Positions 48,043-61,981 of a stretch of DNA of 64,000 nt are shown here, piece after piece. The position numbers were made by a program, and so were the translations under genes. The stretch comes from Thamnaconus septentrionalis. Its lineage: Eukaryota > Chordata > Actinopteri > Tetraodontiformes > Monacanthidae. The first letter of the stretch is position 1. The number at the start of each line of letters is the position of its first letter. A model generated the notes under the pieces. It was not told the origin of the DNA and made no database searches. It saw nothing but the letters and a program-made list of their open reading frames with translations. The stretch covers positions 13,884,001 through 13,948,000 of the forward strand of contig CM020519.1 in the NCBI GenBank assembly GCA_009823395.1, in the 5' to 3' direction.

Positions 48043-49513
48043 TACCGGGTCTCCCCCGAGCTGCGGAGCGGCGTAACATTTTTGCAGGGGCCGTCCATTC
48101 AACAGACTAGAAAACATGACTTAACCTTGTCCCTAAAGTAGAATGGCCCTGAGCCCCTCTCAGCACAACAGCAACTTGAAACAAATCCAAACGCCCGCCG
48201 TCACCGCAGGGTGCTCGGGGAGAACGGCCGGGACATGGCTGGGCGAGAGAAGTGTTTATCTGCTTTTTTTTTTTTGGTCACACTGCAGTGGCGGCAGAGG
48301 ACAACCGGTTCCTCCACGGCTGCTTCTAGATTGATCAGGTTCCGCTGTGACAACACTGAAGAATAGTTTTGTATTTGGAAGAAAAAGTCAATTGCTCTGC
48401 TGCTCCTTCCTAATGTTTAAATTCACCAGTTTGTTAAAACGCAAATCCATGAATGTGAGCGGAACGGTCTCTGTTTATGTTTAGGCCAACCCATTCTCAT
48501 CTACATATGCATGCATAAATTTGTATTTTAATTAATGAAGATTACATGGTGAGATTTAACGTAACCATTTGATTTAAACAATTTGTCTTCGCAACTGACG
48601 TTTTTTTGTTTGTTTTTGTTTAGTCTTCTCGAAGTGCAGATATTCTTGTGTTTTTACATGATTACATCCCAAGTGTTACCATTACTTAATAGCGGTGCTT
48701 ATATAACACACAGACATATACTTTTAAAACGAGCACATCTTTTTATCCTCCACTCTCTTTTTCCACACACTGCTGCTCGCGAGGATGAAATAAGCTCTGT
48801 TCATGGTTCCCCGTGGTTCACTGCCTTTTGCTTGGCAGCAGACATATCTTATCGGTTTTTTGTTGTTTTTTTTAATTTCCTTGTGCTTGCCGGTGCTGTA
48901 GTCTCAACGACATGCGTTTACTCATGACAGGGAAGATGACAAAGGAGAGTATTTCACACCTTCATCACCACATAGGTGCCCAGCTGTTAGGAGACAGTCT
49001 CGGCCAAACGAGCTGCACCCTTCACTGTTCGCCTGCAGAGATTTCACGATACCGATAATCACAAGCGATGGTGTTTATCCTGCTTGGATCTCGAATGTCT
49101 GGACTGAGCGACCGCAATGAAAACTGAAGTAGTGACAATGATTAATGTGGAAGCAAAGAATGGAGATTCACAATAAATTGCCAAACCTTTTGAGGCAGTG
49201 AGATTAATGACATTTTTTTTTTGTCTTGCTTTGCTCCTTTGGTATCAAGTCCTACGGGGGGTTTTGAGAGGCACTCATAAATAGAATGTATTGTTTTATA
49301 ATTACATAGACCATTTATCATCGCATAAAAGCATGCAAGAAGATTTTGTTTGACAGTCTTCTTTGTTGCAGCAAAGAATATAATAATTATTAGTTGCATA
49401 CCAGACCATCGGAATAATTCCAGCAATTTCAACTCCATAAACTTTCCAAACATCAGGCATTGAGCTGCCAGTTTATTAGGCACCTGATATGAGTACCAAG
49501 AATGAGTGTATAT

Positions 49514-49907
49514 TAGGGCTGGGCGAGTTTGGACAAAAATAAAATCCCAAATTTTTTTTGCATTTTTTTTTTTAGGGTGTAGATCTCGTTAAATATGCTC
49601 CAAAAATGGGACAAGTGCATGTCATACGCGACTTCGGAAAAATGATTTACTAACATGTAGTGGCGAGGGCAGCATACGGGAATCACTTCCTGGTTTTAAC
49701 ATCTGCTGTAGCTAGGTCAACCACAGATGCGAGTAAACAAAGGTAGCCAGTTAACAGCTTCTCAAAGGGAAAGGAGGACTACGGTAGTGTAGAGGCGTCG
49801 ACCCGGAAGCATGACAGAGAAAAATAGATTTTCCGATTTTCCTCTTAACATCGTGTTGACGAATAAAATCCGATTTTGATTTAAAATCGATCAATCGCAC
49901 AGCCCTA
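49514..49907. mobile_element. hAT-type non-autonomous element
   Basis: Starts TAGGGCTGGGCGAG and ends CGCACAGCCCTA, with 8-bp target duplications GTGTATAT (49,506-49,513) and GTGTATGT (49,908-49,915). The ends belong to the same family as 45,669-46,238. It is about 394 bp with no coding capacity. Confidence 0.78.
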
Positions 49908-51030
49908 GTGTATGTATTTACACTGTTATGTTACTTGATGGAAATGTCAGCATTTGAGGACTGTTTGAGTCTAAATTTTATCCATGCGTACAACTTAGCA
50001 TAGTGTTGCTCATCCACTCGAAATAGCTCCCCCTTGACCCTACGACTTCAGCCATGTTTTCACTTCAATGCCTGTAAATTGGCACCTAAAGGAAATGGCG
50101 TTGCTGCTGGAATTTCAAATGGGGCAGCCATTTTCACATACTCTCCCATCAGGCGTTTTCACTCGGGTTAATTTTTTTGCGAGGCAGTATTCGAATTTTG
50201 TGCGAGAAGTGACGGTGACCACGCCACAACTCGGAAAACACAAGAAATTAGATTTTTCCTCCCTCTATACCAGACAGATAATTATTTTAGGTGTTATCTT
50301 CGTACCTTGGCATGTTTCGACGGTAGTGTACGAGCTGAGGCGGTGCGTTTTTTTCACTCACTTTAGCTTATTGAGTGTCGTGGAGCTCAAAAATGCTTAT
50401 ATTCTGCAAATTAATCTACTGGCCTACTAACATAAGTTACGCAACAACAATCATCGGAATTTGAATTGTATCGAGGAGTAGATGGCGTCACTTAGCCTAG
50501 CTGTGTATCGCACGCGCGCACGTCATCACGATAGGCAAATCAAGGACTATTTGTTTTGATTGATACGATCATTTTCAGGCGTGTACAGGCTGGAAGCATT
50601 AACCCATTAGAGCTGAGTAGCAGCTATTTTTAAAAAAAAAAATCATTTTCAAACAAACTCTTGCTGTTGCCGCTAATTTGAACCCGTTCTCACACAGCCG
50701 AGGCAGACGCAAGTTTTTCCACACAACTTTTAACCAGTAGGAGCCCTAATTGCCATAATGACTGCAATTAGCTCGATAATCATCTCCACTGTGAATTGCG
50801 CTCCCAAGCCACTTACACAACACCTGACTGCCAACCTGCGCATGTGATCACCGCTTTTAGTACGTACGTCACCGGCTGATGCGCAATCACTGTTTTTGAA
50901 TAAAAAAAAAAAAAAATGTTCGGCCTCTGAAGAGTGTTTCTGCTTCGCATCCATCTGGCCGCCCCTCCCCCATCTTTTCCAACACCACCCCTCTCCCTCC
51001 ACCTCCCATTTTTATAGAAGCAGCTGTCTA

Positions 51031-51044
51031 GTTGCCATGGCAAC
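51031..51044. promoter_or_regulatory. Palindromic RFX-type X-box
   Basis: GTTGCCATGGCAAC is a perfect palindrome matching the RFX consensus. It sits in a CpG-rich patch (about 50.5-51.4 kb) of the fam184a intron. A related site lies in the fam184a promoter at 27,132-27,146. Function is inferred only. Confidence 0.5.
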
Positions 51045-54000
51045 CGCTGCGAGATCACCCTTGCCAATCAGGCGACTGTGTGCAAGCGAAGGCTCCGTGG
51101 CGCGGTGGATGTTTGAAGCCCCCCCCCCCCTCCCCTCACCTGTCTGCGCGCTGTGTAATTACCTCCTACCCACTTCTAAATATATTCAGCGCATCAGCAT
51201 GTACCTGCGGAAACTTTTGCAAGTGGGTTTCGGCGAAGACGGCTGCAGACTTGGATTCCTTCGGCCCGGCGGCATCGGTGGCTCACGGTTCCCCGCGCGC
51301 GCTCTTGCGAGTCGTAGCTCGAGGGTGCCGATACCGTGTGACTTCTAATGCAATGGAAAATGCAACAGGCAAACCGGGGCTAAAATGTGGTGAAAGCTGA
51401 CAACCAACTACCATTGTGTTTTTTTTCTCCCCCGATGGCTATCTACTATATTGCCTGGTGATGATCCCCAAGTAATTTGCTCACCACATCGTCATTTGTG
51501 ATCATCGTGACACGTGCATTTTAAATTTGGAAAATCCAAACTTTATTCGAATCCCCAAGATGATAAATGCTGAAACGTATAAAAAGTTTTTTTTGTAGGA
51601 CTCGAAAAGCAATTAAGCACTTTCATATATCAAGACCTGTCAGCCGTCCTCCCACCGATTTCTGCTGCAGTGGTGATATTTGACGGTATAAAGTTGCACG
51701 GCCCACTGCTCGCCTTAATTAACAAACTCCAAACATGTGCGCCGTAGCCGTCGCTGTTTATTTTAGTTTACACTTTTCTTCATCCGATAAATGATGAAAA
51801 TGCGGCTTCACTCGGATTATCGTTCCTCTCTCTTTTTTTATTTCGTAGTTGGATCGGAACAAACTGTCGTACAAATCTCTTGTCCTCGGTGGCCTCGGAT
51901 GTAAAAAGCACTGAATAAGCACTGAGCCAGCATGGATGTAATGGGGCATTCATAGTTTTTTTTTTTTTGGTTGTTCTCAGCCAAATATCTTCTGTCGACT
52001 TGTTGCCGACTTTGGACGGAATAAACTGTTAAACTGGCTTGGATATGTGTCTTTCCTGTCTGTGCCTTTGTCACAGACGGGATATTGCATTCCAGACGCA
52101 CTTGTTCTTGCTGGAGAGGAGTTAGCATTGACCTCTAAGTAGGTCTTGGTACCGAACTTTGGTGCATTTGTAGCACTGACCCAAATGCCCCGAGCCTATC
52201 AATATCAAAAAATGAATATACTTCCTGCTTCAAATTCCTATATCCAAAAAAACTATATCTTAGCTTCTGCGAGGCAATGATCATTTGGCATACATTTGGC
52301 AATTGGCTTTCACATTACAGATGTGAACTAAAGACACTTACATTTTTCAAAATTGAGTGAGTAAAGCAACATTTGGGCGTGGGACGGGAATACGACAAAC
52401 TCAATTTGAATCAATACTAAAAATGGAAAAATAAAGTTTTGTGCGATGTATTTTTGTTGCTGTTCAAGTTGGTTTTAAAACATCTGCTATCACAAAATTA
52501 GCATTCTGGAATCAGTATGAAAACCAGTTCATCTAATTTGGTATTATAATGACAATTTTTGAACGATATCCATCCCTAACGCCAAGCAATCGGACGGGAA
52601 GAGGACTGGAGCTTTGCCAGTTGATGAATATTTGTCGTTTGGCAACTGTTACCCATGATCAACGTTCACAAATATAGCATCTTGCCCTGGTGCGTAATTT
52701 GTGCCCACTCAGATCTTTTCCTGTTTCTGTTGTGGCTGGAGTCCTAAATGGAAACAAAAACAGAGTGCGTGCAAACCCATGAGGAGAGTCGAAATTCTCG
52801 CACTCCTACGTTTTTCTGCACAGTCTGTTCTCTGGGGCGGTTGGTTAAGCCAGTCTATCTAACAGTCTAACAGGTTTTAGCATCCAGATACACAGACATT
52901 TGCACAGATATCAGCTAAATCCACTCATTCTCAGTCATACTGTGTTTGGCTCATGGTTTCAATCAAACTTCCCATTTGTATTGCCGATATGCGTTGCTTT
53001 ATTTGCATGCAAAAAAAAAGGTTTACCTGGGAGCTGCCGTTTTACAATTTAAAATCAATTAAGTAGGTGTTTTGTTTCCCAATAATCTCAAGAAAATTGT
53101 TGTATTTGGAACCTTTTTTAAATTGTGTTTCATTGCTCTCATTCTAGTTAGTTTAGAGATATGATTAAAAAAAAAAAAAAAGGACAGCTCCAAAATTGGC
53201 TTGCTATTTTTATTTCCAAAAAATAGTGGACAGGTTATCTTGTCTTTTTTGCCCCTGAAGATTAGCATTAACACTTTTAATGTCATGTTTTATTGAATCC
53301 TAATATGTCTTCATTTGCAATTGAAAGCTTTCTACCACGGAGCACCGACAAAAACATATTAACTGCAGCACCGATTGCAATGGCATGTCTCGTGTACTTG
53401 TATAATTAATGAGAGGAGCCAGCGCATTGAGCTCGGAAGCTCAGGGATAATTGGGACCATGTGAATTTCTTATTTTATCCTTTTTACCATATTTCATAAG
53501 CAGGTGAACTCACCGCAAACCCGATGTATTCACTGCGTGCACAAGTGTGAAGGTCACTCACCACACAGTGCGAAGATCCGCATTATTCACAAGGCGTTCA
53601 AGTCCAAAGAATTTTTTTTTTTTTGCTGTTCGCCCACACGTGTTAGCCATATACCTACAGGAAGAGGAGAAAGATGGTGCCGGCTGGAGCGCACCACGGA
53701 GAGGAGAGATAATGTCTCCTCATCAGTTTTATCGGCGCTTGGCTTTGGCACCTGTCCTCTGTTTCCCGGAGCCATGGCATTTTTATCTGCCAAAAGCATA
53801 GAGAGGAAAGAGCAGGCAACGCTAGGATTAGTTGCACTAGGATATTGTCTTCAGCACTGTGATCACCAACTATGGGCTGTGGTTGTTTTTGCGAAATGTT
53901 GGTTACATGTACGGGGCAACACGACATGGTCACAGACATGGCCATTGCACAAAGTTATATCGAGCTTAATATTAGCTAACATTAGCACTCATTTGAATCG

Positions 54001-56777
54001 CGTTTGTACTATTTGTATGTGTCTTCTGTAGTTGTGGCTCGTTTGACGACTGTAGAGGCCGTTGCTTTTTGCTATTTATACCGGCGTTAAGTCAACTGTT
54101 TTCAATTGTATACCATGATGAAAATCACTTGTTGCCCCTTTAGCAGTTCTGACTTCGGAAATAACCATTGTTAATGATGTCGAGATTTGAATTCTCTGCT
54201 GTTTTTAAAGTATTGCTTAAATTTGTTAGGTTAAAGGTTTGTACCTAATTTTGTTTATGCAAGCATGTGTTTTTGCAATTTGTGGATATTCTTTGGAGAA
54301 ATGGCAGTACTCCCAGACTGCAGACATGTCTTCTTATTTACATTTTCCTCACGGCCCACAGTACGTTGCTGCGTGACTGGACTCTTCCAAGCGCAACTCA
54401 GACAAATTTGGCTCAGTCCGGGGAGATAGATGATGGCGCTGTCTCTAAGATAATCAGGCCAATACTAATTTACCTGAAAAAACACAAATATCGTACCATC
54501 CTGATGCGGTCGCCAGCAAATCTTGCATCCCTATTTTTTTTTTTTTTTTCACTTTGATAAATAGAGCAGCCATCCTTAGCCGTTGCCTGCACGATAATAA
54601 TCTCACATTTACAAACTACATTTAGCTTTTAAGTGGCTGGCTGATCTCTCAAGTGATGCCTTTGACGACTGCAAAATAAGACAACAAATGAAAAAAACAT
54701 TGGCCTCAAGCCATAAACCCAGTTCTCTCTCCACGTCAGGCTAATTAGATTTCTGATGCTTTCAGAAAAGTGTGCTAGTGCAGCACAGTTTCGGAACAAA
54801 AAATAAATCAGTCAAAAAGTAAGTCTGGCTGATGGTTTTTGATCTGTGCAAGTTTGCGTTGACTTTAGTCTTCTCACCCCTTGTCTGGGCTTCTTTTCTT
54901 GCTTCTTTTCCCGTATTGCCCAACCTCTTCTAACTTTTGGTGAGATACAAAGTTAGGATCAGTTTATTTCCATTTCCAATGAAGTGTAGTAATTCTAAGC
55001 AATTAAGTGGTACAAGCCGCAGGGAGTGCTATTGAGTTTTGTCGATGATGTGGTTGAATTCATTCCTTCCCACTTGATTTCTTTAATGGAAGCAAAACGT
55101 TTGAACGACTTCTCAGTTTGTTCAGTGTTAAAGGGCAATTGAACAGTAACAGTCCGGTGGGCACAACCAAAGTTGTGCCAATGTATCAATTGTGACATTT
55201 AGAAAAATACAATAAAATAAATTTGGACTCTTCGGGCCGCCTGGATTGGAAACAGTTTGCATTTAAACGTGGAAGCCAGTGGTTCAGTGGATAAACCAGT
55301 GCTCTGAAGTCAGGCTTCTGTCTGAGAGTGCTGCCTGAAATCTGGCTGAATGGTTTTGAAGAGCCGCAGCTGGGTTAACAAGAGGCACATTGTGCTGAAG
55401 TGCAGTAATTATAAAGGTGAGCAAAAGTCAACATCAAGCCCTCTGAATTTTCGTCTCAAATGTTCTGTCAGTTTTCTCAGCTTTACTTCAATGTCACACA
55501 TGCGCCAAAGCTTCTTTAATCAAACTCTTTGCTGTGTTTTGGGTGCCAAAATGTATTTGTCCATTTCAGGTGTTTTTGTTGTGATGATTTTGATGCCCAG
55601 AGGTACCCGAGTTTTTAAAAAAAAAAAAAACACTATTCAGATTTGAACCTTAATAAATAGTGTTAGCTTTAATTATACAGTACTGGCGGTGTTCTGTTCT
55701 TGTTTCACTCATTTTCATACTTTTCTCTATCTCGTACGTGGCTACTCTCACCACTTGTGGGCTTGCGTGGTTTAATGCTGTGCGTTTACATGGCCAGCGG
55801 GATCGAAATTGTCCCAAATTGAGACAATGTCCTGACACGAACGCTGAACGAAGTGATTGGGTCGATTTGTGGGCTCCCATGACGATCCCACGAAGCTCCG
55901 ACAATGGCAATCCGACGTGCCGTTGTCATGGACTCTGATCCGAGGAAAAGCAAAGGTGCACCACTTCCTCGATTTCAATTTCGGTCGAATGGTGTCCAAT
56001 CTAGCGAGCCACGCGGTTTTGACTGGGTCACCGATTACTTCCACGTAACCGCACCCTGGTATTTAAACACCCACATGTCACAGGTCTGTGCTTGCTATAC
56101 TGACCTGTCAATAAAGCACCATGTTCATAAAACCTTATTTTGCAAACAGGCTTGTAAGGAACCTGTATGATGCTTCTTGCTGTTGTTTGCACTCAGGATG
56201 GCGGGATGACTTCCACTGTAACAGGACTGTAACAGGGTTCTGTTTCCATGGATGACATCACGTATCATGACACATGGTAGTTATTTGGACTTCTTCCAAA
56301 ATGCTTTGCTGGTATCCACCATGTTCTCAACATGGCGTTGGCAAACCTAGGCACTTTTATGCAGTAATCTGATGAAATTTATAAGGAAAATAAAACATGG
56401 CCAACATCAGAGCAAATGTAGTATATCTTGGTTTTGCATTGGCTCAATGTGTCTTGAAGTATATGTCCTAATGTTTAACATCTCAAAGTTCAGAGCTTCG
56501 CTTGCAACTTGCTCATCACACATATAAGGAGAACTTCGCTCTGCTTTTCGTTTTTTGCGCTGATAATTTTAGAATTTCCCGTGAGCCTCCCGGTGCATAA
56601 TTCATGAACTTTACCATTGGCGGAGAAAGAACAAAAACGAACAGATTGTCGAGGACGCTTTCTAATTCTTCCCATCCGCGCCGAGGCGCCAGCGCTGCCA
56701 ACTTGCGGCACGCTGGGAGGACTGTGGGGAGCGCATGAAAGTCCGACAGGCAGACCGAGGAGATTAGGGGCTAACGG

Positions 56778-56897
<120 letters not shown>

Positions 56898-57075
56898 CGC
56901 GCGTGGGCAGACCCATGCGAGGGGAATCAGACGCAGAAGAAAAGATGGAACGAAAACTGTGATGTGTCAGCACAACTCTCCCCGGGTTTTCTCCTTGTCC
57001 CTCTCCCAGCTTTTCCTCCGTCTCGCTGATACCCCCGTCAGCTCCGACGCGGACCTCCAGAGAGCGTCTTTTTTC

Positions 57076-57112
57076 CTTCTTCTTCTTCTTCTTCTTCTTC
57101 TTCTTCTTCTTC
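57076..57112 (+). repeat. (CTT)n microsatellite
   Basis: Pyrimidine-only TTC run of about 37 bp; its complement gives the poly-Lys frame on the minus strand. Confidence 0.95.
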
Positions 57113-57270
57113 AAAAGGCAAAAAAAGTTGCCTTCGTGCCGATATCTGCTGAGACGGGTGGAACGGTGGAAAGAGATGGGTGGTGGTGGTGGTGGGGGGA
57201 TAGTACGGAGGAAAGAAATTGCTTTTGACTTGGTGTTATCTGAAGCACTTCAGTGTGTGAGTGCGCAAAA

Positions 57271-57297
57271 CGTGCGCGCGCGTGCGCGTGTGTGTGG
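57271..57297 (+). repeat. GC/GT alternating purine-pyrimidine tract
   Basis: GTGCGCGCGCGTGCGCGTGT followed by GTGTGG, an interrupted alternating tract. Confidence 0.8.
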
Positions 57298-58629
57298 TGT
57301 ATGAAGTGACATTAAATTCAGGTTGGCCCTCAATTTTAGAAAGTGCTCTTTAAAAGACTTTAAATTGAAGGCTTTAGGTTGCTGCAAGAGTTCTGGCTCT
57401 CGTTTTGAGGGTTGAGCTCCTCAAGTGATTAGACAAGGATCACTGACATACCTGAAGTATTTTATCACACATTTAGTTTCATGTTGTTTTTTTTTATATA
57501 TCATTTTAGCCTTACAACTAAATTACTCAATAGAGACCTATTTATATCTCAGTATGTAGATAGCATATGTAAATTCAACTGTCTGTAATATGTAAATATC
57601 TTGCTCTTTTATTTTTTTGGTTTATACCTACAGGCATTTTATTTTAGTATGTTTCTTTAATTAACATAATTCTCGATCTTCACAGTTTTTTTTGCTGCTC
57701 TTCTACTCAAGATTTTAACACGAAACATCAAAAACTGCCTTGAGAACATCCCATGTAGTTTGTCAGTAAAAAAAAAATAAATAAAAAACTGGATCAATCA
57801 GCCTCCCTTCAATTAGATTGAGAAGCATTATCCCCCAGCAGGGTTAAGCTGTGACAACGGCAAGAACAGCTGCGAGCTTGTAAACAACAGCAGTTACTGC
57901 TCGGGTGTTGCGATGTTTGGCAGCTTTATCAGCGCCGGACAGCAAAAAGGAGGAGCAAAGAACAACACTGAAGTTTTTTTTTTACTCCTGACTGTACTCA
58001 CTCATCACTCTTAGCAAGGGCACGTCAGCAATTTTGGTTGCCTTCGGGGCTGTGTGTAAACGTGCGCTTGCAATCACCGCTCAGCGTATTGCGGAACAGC
58101 TGTCTGTCTGTCGTATTTGATTATTATTCATTTAACACTATTAATGTTGCATGTGCATTTGCATAGCTGTAAAAAAAAAACAAAACATACATTATATGCA
58201 AGCATGCCATTTTAAATCATTTTAATTTAACAGGTTGAGAAAATCATATTGATCAAATGTGTTCATACAGTTCCAAAAAACGCATGCCTTTTTTGAGGTG
58301 AATCCAAATCCAAATCCAAATGACACATGTGACCTCCTATTGCAGGGGTTTATACGTGTAACAGTATAATTATGGGGAATTAGAAGAATAGCAAGGTCAA
58401 CTAATGAAAATTCTATTAATCGCCATGAGCATCATTCAAAAATGGCCTAAAATCAGTGAGACGCCCTCCGCTTCATCACTACGTTCTTAACGATGAAACG
58501 TCCACTCGATCAATGAGAACCTACCAGCGTCAGTATAGGCCAGCGCTCACGTCCTCTTCCAACCATCCGCTGGCTCGGACCAGAGCCCGATGTCGGACTT
58601 GAATCGTTCAAAGATCATTTCCCATCACG

Positions 58630-58860
58630 CATGGCATTGATCTCGTCTCATTTTTGGATTCCGCCGTGGCCGCCCCTGCCCGCAGCTCCCGTTAGCCAGC
58701 GCGTCGTCCTCGGTGAGCCCTCGATCAGATGCGGCCCCTTGTCTTTTTCGAGTTGTTTTCTATACAGGCTGCCTTTTACGCGGCGGCGCCTCGCGCTTTC
58801 AGACGAGCAGCACTGAATTACCGGAGTTGAAAACAACTCCATTCTAAAGCAGAAACACAG
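58630..58860 (+). promoter_or_regulatory. Candidate alternative first exon in fam184a intron
   Basis: A GC/CpG-rich stretch (CGGCGGCGCC, GCGCGTCGTCC) ends with a textbook splice donor, CAG followed by GTAAGTAG, at 58,861. The only open frame inside ends at 58,816, so any exon would be non-coding unless it starts elsewhere. Confidence 0.35.
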
Positions 58861-61052
58861 GTAAGTAGTGGCAGCATTTTTGCGCTTTTCTCTCCTCATT
58901 GTCCTCTTGGATGGACTCAGGCACAGTCCTTTTGTGTAGATGACGGCAAATTTTTCGGTTGCTTGGAAACTGCAGGAAAAAAAATACCCTTTTTATTTTT
59001 TGTCTTTGTCACAAAAATCCAAAGCTTTGTGACTTTTCAAACTGTGATCTCTGAAGTTCGAACAATACAAACCAGAGTCTGGGGGCAGAAAACTTTGTCA
59101 TTTTCTGTTATTGCTGTGCAGTATTATTGCTTTCATTTTGTACTTTTTGTGTGGGCTTTGTATGTAATAGGAAAAATTAAGTTTCCTTTTTCTGAGTATA
59201 TTGTCTATTTCCATTTGAATTGATTTAATTGAAACAACAAGTTTGCTTCCACTTTCCTTTGTATATATTGTGGTTCAGTCTCAGAAAACACTGTGGACTT
59301 TTAGTATAGTCTTGCCTCGTAACGTGCTGTGAGAAGTATTCCAACTCCACTTTTAGGACGCTTTAAATTCTGATGTTGCGAGTCTTTCATTTAAGAATTA
59401 GCCGGCAGGATGACAAAGCGGTTTCAAACCTGTGAGTCAACCAATTGCTGTCTTCGAGATGAGGCAAGTTGGATGGCTGACATCAAATAAGACACTTTTC
59501 TGGCACTAGTCAATCTTCTCTAAAAATTGCATGGGGATGTCATGTCTGTGGTTTTCCTTGTCTCTGTGACTAGAAAGACTGCTTGATCCCTTGCACTGTG
59601 CTGTCTATATTCTTATCTAAATTGCAACATCAGAAAACTTTTGAAAGTCTCTTTTCGGAATGGCTTTGCTTTACGCAATCGCCGGGGTTTTCATGGAAAT
59701 GGCCCACGCAATCAAGGGTGACTCCATTAGTGCGTCATAGAGAGGAGGTTGTTGGAATTTATAAATCCTTTTTTTTTCCCCATCTCTTTGATCATCTCAA
59801 ACACTACAACTGGCTTTAGGCAGTTTACAAGTCATGCTTGTGTTCGCCAGGATGTTGGAAGGCTTGGAGTTGGTTTAGATTAAAGACGACATCGCTGCAC
59901 ACCAGCCAAATTTACATTGTGTCGTCGGTTTGGGCCTTTGAAGAACCTGCACCACAAATCAAGCATGAAGAAAAACATTAACAGAGGGAAGACAAAACAC
60001 TACAAAGTTTCTTTTATGCTTGTGTTACCAAGATATGCAGCATGAGAGTTCATCTTTATGATGAATACACTGGTAAGTTATTTCTGTCACAAAGGGCCCA
60101 AGACGGAAATAGCGCGAATTCGCAGTCATGCTGTTTGTGTCAGAAAGCATCTAAAACTAGCATCTCACTGTAGCAGTAAGCGTCTAACCGTGTCACTGCT
60201 TTGTTTGTGCTAAGCTAGCGGTAGTTCACCAACATAAGAGTGAGCTTTACAGTTCCAGCATTTCTCTTGATGGACGTACACACACAACACCACACAACAG
60301 CTAGCAAGAAATGTCCTCTTCAGTCAAAACAGTCAGTGATCCACTAATTAGCTCCTACTTTGAACAAACTGTCACTAATTTAAGTTTGTTTTTTTTTGCA
60401 TTTGCTTTAATGTCACAGGTAACTATTTGTCGTGTACAGGTATACCTTTCTCTTTCCCTCACTTTATTTTCGGCAAAGTAACACAAATGTGTCACTATAT
60501 CTTGCAATAGATTTAGAAAGAGTGTACACTCCATGATGGCAGAAACTTGGCTACGCCTCGCATCGCCCAAGTTGCATTGTGGGCCATTCCGAAACTTCCC
60601 TATGAAGTAAAATCATTCTTCTTGAATGCGAAGGATGCTTGTGATAGAGGAAAAGGAACTGCCTCAGTCATTAAACGAGACCTACTCCAGCATCCTTACG
60701 TCCTCCCTAGAAGGTTTAAGGCAATATTGCAATATTTAATACACTAGATCCTGAGATTAATCTCCGTAACTGATCTTTAGGCCAAGTAGTCCGCTTTACG
60801 CGGCATCTTGGCAAGAGCGAACCGTCGCTGTCGGAGTAAGACTCTCCATCTGCTTCTCTGCAGCATGGATTCTGACGGAAAATCCAGTCTGTGGAACTCA
60901 GCCAGGTTTAGACCCAAAGAGGGAACTTGATGGTGTGGCCACAGCTACAGTGATCGACAGTGTTGCACATTGAAGGGACCATATATCCACCCATCGTATC
61001 AGAGTCCTCTTGCTCTCTTTGGGTTACTTTTTTGAAGAGACACCCACAGAAG

Positions 61053-61100
61053 ACATACATACATACATACATACATACATACATACATACATGCATACAT
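61053..61100 (+). repeat. (CATA)n microsatellite
   Basis: Tetranucleotide run of about 48 bp with one interruption (ATGCATACAT) near its end. Confidence 0.95.
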
Positions 61101-61888
61101 AAACGACTGCTCATAACAACAGCAGCTAAAGATGATCATCCAGAAATTAACTGGACTAGCTGCAAACAATACTGGACGGTAACACATGATGGTCTTGGAT
61201 CGACCGTGGATTTTTGAGCCAAGTGGAAAACACAAAGAGTGACTTGCATACCTCCTGTTTAAGTTTTTATTTTTTCTTCTGGGTAGACTGACTGGGATAT
61301 TGAGCCTAATCACCAAAATGTCAATAAAAATAACTGGCACGACTCCCAGTCAAGCTCATCATAGAGCTCTGAGGCTTTGTGTTTTAAAGCACTTGAGGCA
61401 CAGTTTCAACTTTGTCGTCTATCCACACCGAACTACCACTTCTGTAAATACACCATGCTCCAGGTCTTCTTCTTCTTCTTCTGCCTCCTGGGAGTAAACT
61501 CACAGTGCCACACAAGTCCTAACATAGGTACTGCAGCCCTTTCAGACCTTTTTTGCGTTTTCGTCAAAACAACGACATTTTTGGAGACTGCTTTGTCTAA
61601 ACGCGACGTTTCTGAAAAATGGCAGTTTAAAGAAAATGTCTTCGTATAAACGGAGCCTCAGAATCAATGCTAGTGTCAGTAACGGAGCAATTGCTCCCAT
61701 TTTTAAGTGGCAAAAAAAATCGTCTGCATTCCTTGCAGACTATCTTCTGTCAGGAATCTCCTTTTCGGCAGTCGTTCGCCCTGCCATTGTGAGCGATTTA
61801 AGCTTTCATCACCACTTTGTCTGTCCAGCACAGGGGCGTGTTATTTGTAATTCAAAAATACACATCTTTCCCTGATAGACGAGCGTGC

Positions 61889-61906
61889 GCACACACACAC
61901 GCGCAC

Positions 61907-61977
<71 letters not shown>
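61889..61977 (+). repeat. (CA)n microsatellite
   Basis: CA run of about 89 bp with CG interruptions in its first 25 bp. Confidence 0.96.

Positions 61978-61981
<4 letters not shown>

Noticed and set aside
50896..51400. Two overlapping open frames of 150 and 122 codons
   Set aside because: They lie in a CpG-rich patch where stops are rare, overlap in different frames and show no family similarity.
53504..54031. 175-codon open frame
   Set aside because: No domain, skewed composition, starts in repeat-like DNA and crosses a poly-T run; likely chance.
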